Source: a bacterium
GTDB taxonomy: Bacteria; Desulfobacterota; GWC2-55-46; S146-80; JALXFI01
Reading direction: 5' to 3'
DNA length: 14,891 nucleotides
Assembly (NCBI GenBank): GCA_027069035.1
Contig: JALXFI010000297.1
Location: 1-14,891, forward strand
How positions within the stretch are numbered: position 1 is the stretch's first letter; each line of letters begins with the position of its first letter. This document shows positions 14,560-14,891 of this stretch, one piece after another. A program made the translations under genes and the position numbers. Below the pieces are notes generated by a model, which worked only from the letters and a program-made list of their open reading frames with translations, made no database searches and was not told the DNA's origin.

Positions 14560-14751
14560 TTAAATAACCTTTGTTACCGCTCCGGAACGCACACATCTGG
14601 CACACACGTTCATACGTCTTACTTTCCCTTTGTAGTCTGCTTTTATATTTTGAATGTTGGGAAGCCATCTTCTGCGTGTCTTATTGTGTGCATGGCTTAT
14701 ATTGTTACCTGTAACAGGTCTCTTTCCGCAAACTTCACATACCTGAGCCAT
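14560..14751 (-). CDS. rpmB: 50S ribosomal protein L28, zinc-ribbon form
   Basis: A 63-residue L28 of the large ribosomal subunit. The sequence MAQVCEVCGKRPVTGNNISH, then HNKTRRRWLPN and VCARCVRSGAVTKV, is full length for the bacterial family. Two CxxC pairs (C5/C8 and C50/C53) mark the cysteine-containing, zinc-binding form. The ATG at 14749-14751 is chosen because GGAGG lies six bases upstream (14758-14762) and the product begins with the family sequence; a longer in-frame start would add 14 unrelated hydrophobic residues. The 140 bases from its stop to the methyltransferase start contain no recognisable gene or clear terminator. Confidence 0.96.
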   Translation of the reverse strand: MAQVCEVCGKRPVTGNNISHAHNKTRRRWLPNIQNIKADYKGKVRRMNVCARCVRSGAVTKVI

Positions 14752-14757
14752 ATAAAA

Positions 14758-14762
14758 CCTCC
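14758..14762 (-). promoter_or_regulatory. Ribosome-binding site of rpmB
   Basis: GGAGG on the minus strand, six bases before the ATG (GGAGGTTTTATATG). It decides the short start for L28 and closely resembles the site before rpoZ (GGAGGTTTTATG). Confidence 0.8.
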
Positions 14763-14802
14763 AAATAATAAATGTAATTTGGAATACTACCAAGAATCAT
14801 TT

Positions 14803-14831
14803 CATATAGCAAGTAAAAATTTCGGGGTCAG
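14803..14831 (-). promoter_or_regulatory. Candidate rpmB promoter using the repeat as -35
   Basis: On the minus strand CTGACC (14826-14831) is followed after 17 bases by TATATG (14803-14808), preceded by an extended -10 TGC. The -35 hexamer is contained in the 16-bp repeat. Predicted transcription would start near 14796, about 45 bases before the rpmB ATG. The -35 match is only 4 of 6. Confidence 0.35.
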
Positions 14832-14839
14832 GTCTACAC
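14824..14839 (-). repeat. 16-bp dispersed repeat, copy 2
   Basis: On the minus strand this reads GTGTAGACCTGACCCC, identical to 2069-2084, with TTGT again five bases before it. It points toward rpmB, about 70 bases upstream of its ATG. Identity ends at both 16-bp borders, so only a core is shared. Confidence 0.7.
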
Positions 14840-14891
14840 ATTACACAAACAATTCTTGCGCACTCATTACCCTTTAAAAACTATTGTAATA

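Noticed and set aside
14477..14668. Small minus-strand frame overlapping rpmB
   Set aside because: It lies in another frame over L28, whose identity and ribosome-binding site are clear.

Overview
This is a bacterial chromosome segment of housekeeping genes from a Gram-negative organism. Heptose and LPS-type glycosyltransferase genes imply an outer membrane. By eye it is AT-leaning, with frequent ATA (Ile) and AGG/AGA (Arg) codons. The gene set resembles Desulfobacterota (former Deltaproteobacteria) or Nitrospirota: a DHH-CBS-nucleotidyltransferase fusion, a DUF4416 protein, a TIGR04282-type transferase, a TrpRS with a [4Fe-4S]-type cysteine motif, and gmk-rpoZ-relA order. This placement is inference; no rRNA or other strong phylogenetic marker is present.

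Layout. 3-1383 (+): the C-terminal part of a XerD recombinase, cut by the window edge, and a small nucleotidyltransferase-fold transferase. 1425-1913 (-): an exported rhodanese-fold protein without its catalytic cysteine. 1914-2134: a divergent intergenic region with a 16-bp dispersed repeat. 2135-4759 (+): an 874-residue DHH/CBS/tRNA nucleotidyltransferase fusion. 4760-5014: a good sigma70-like promoter followed by a structured leader. 5015-7297 (+): trpS, scpA, scpB. 7341-10048 (+): an LPS-core-type glycosyltransferase, a heptose-7-phosphate kinase and a DUF4416 protein. 10069-10967 (+): gmk and rpoZ. 10968-11185: an intergenic region with hairpins and possible repeat-element remnants. 11186-13345 (+): a bifunctional Rel/SpoT-type enzyme, whose start is probably 54 bp inside the longest frame. 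13362-13751 (+): ridA, with a TTG start. 13805-14419 (-): a methyltransferase. 14560-14751 (-): rpmB. No gene-free stretch exceeds 300 bases.

How the genes work together. scpA and scpB partner SMC in chromosome compaction, and XerD resolves chromosome dimers. trpS and the nucleotidyltransferase serve tRNA charging and maturation. The glycosyltransferase and heptose kinase serve LPS core synthesis. gmk, rpoZ and relA link guanine nucleotide supply, the RNA polymerase omega subunit and (p)ppGpp metabolism.

I found no defence system, CRISPR array, complete mobile element or clearly new multi-gene system. The most unusual sequence signal is a perfect 32-bp palindrome inside relA; 30 bp of it are in codon register, so both strands encode the same decapeptide. 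Also notable are the exact 16-bp repeat upstream of two distant genes in the same relative orientation, the structured trpS leader, and the cysteine-less rhodanese.
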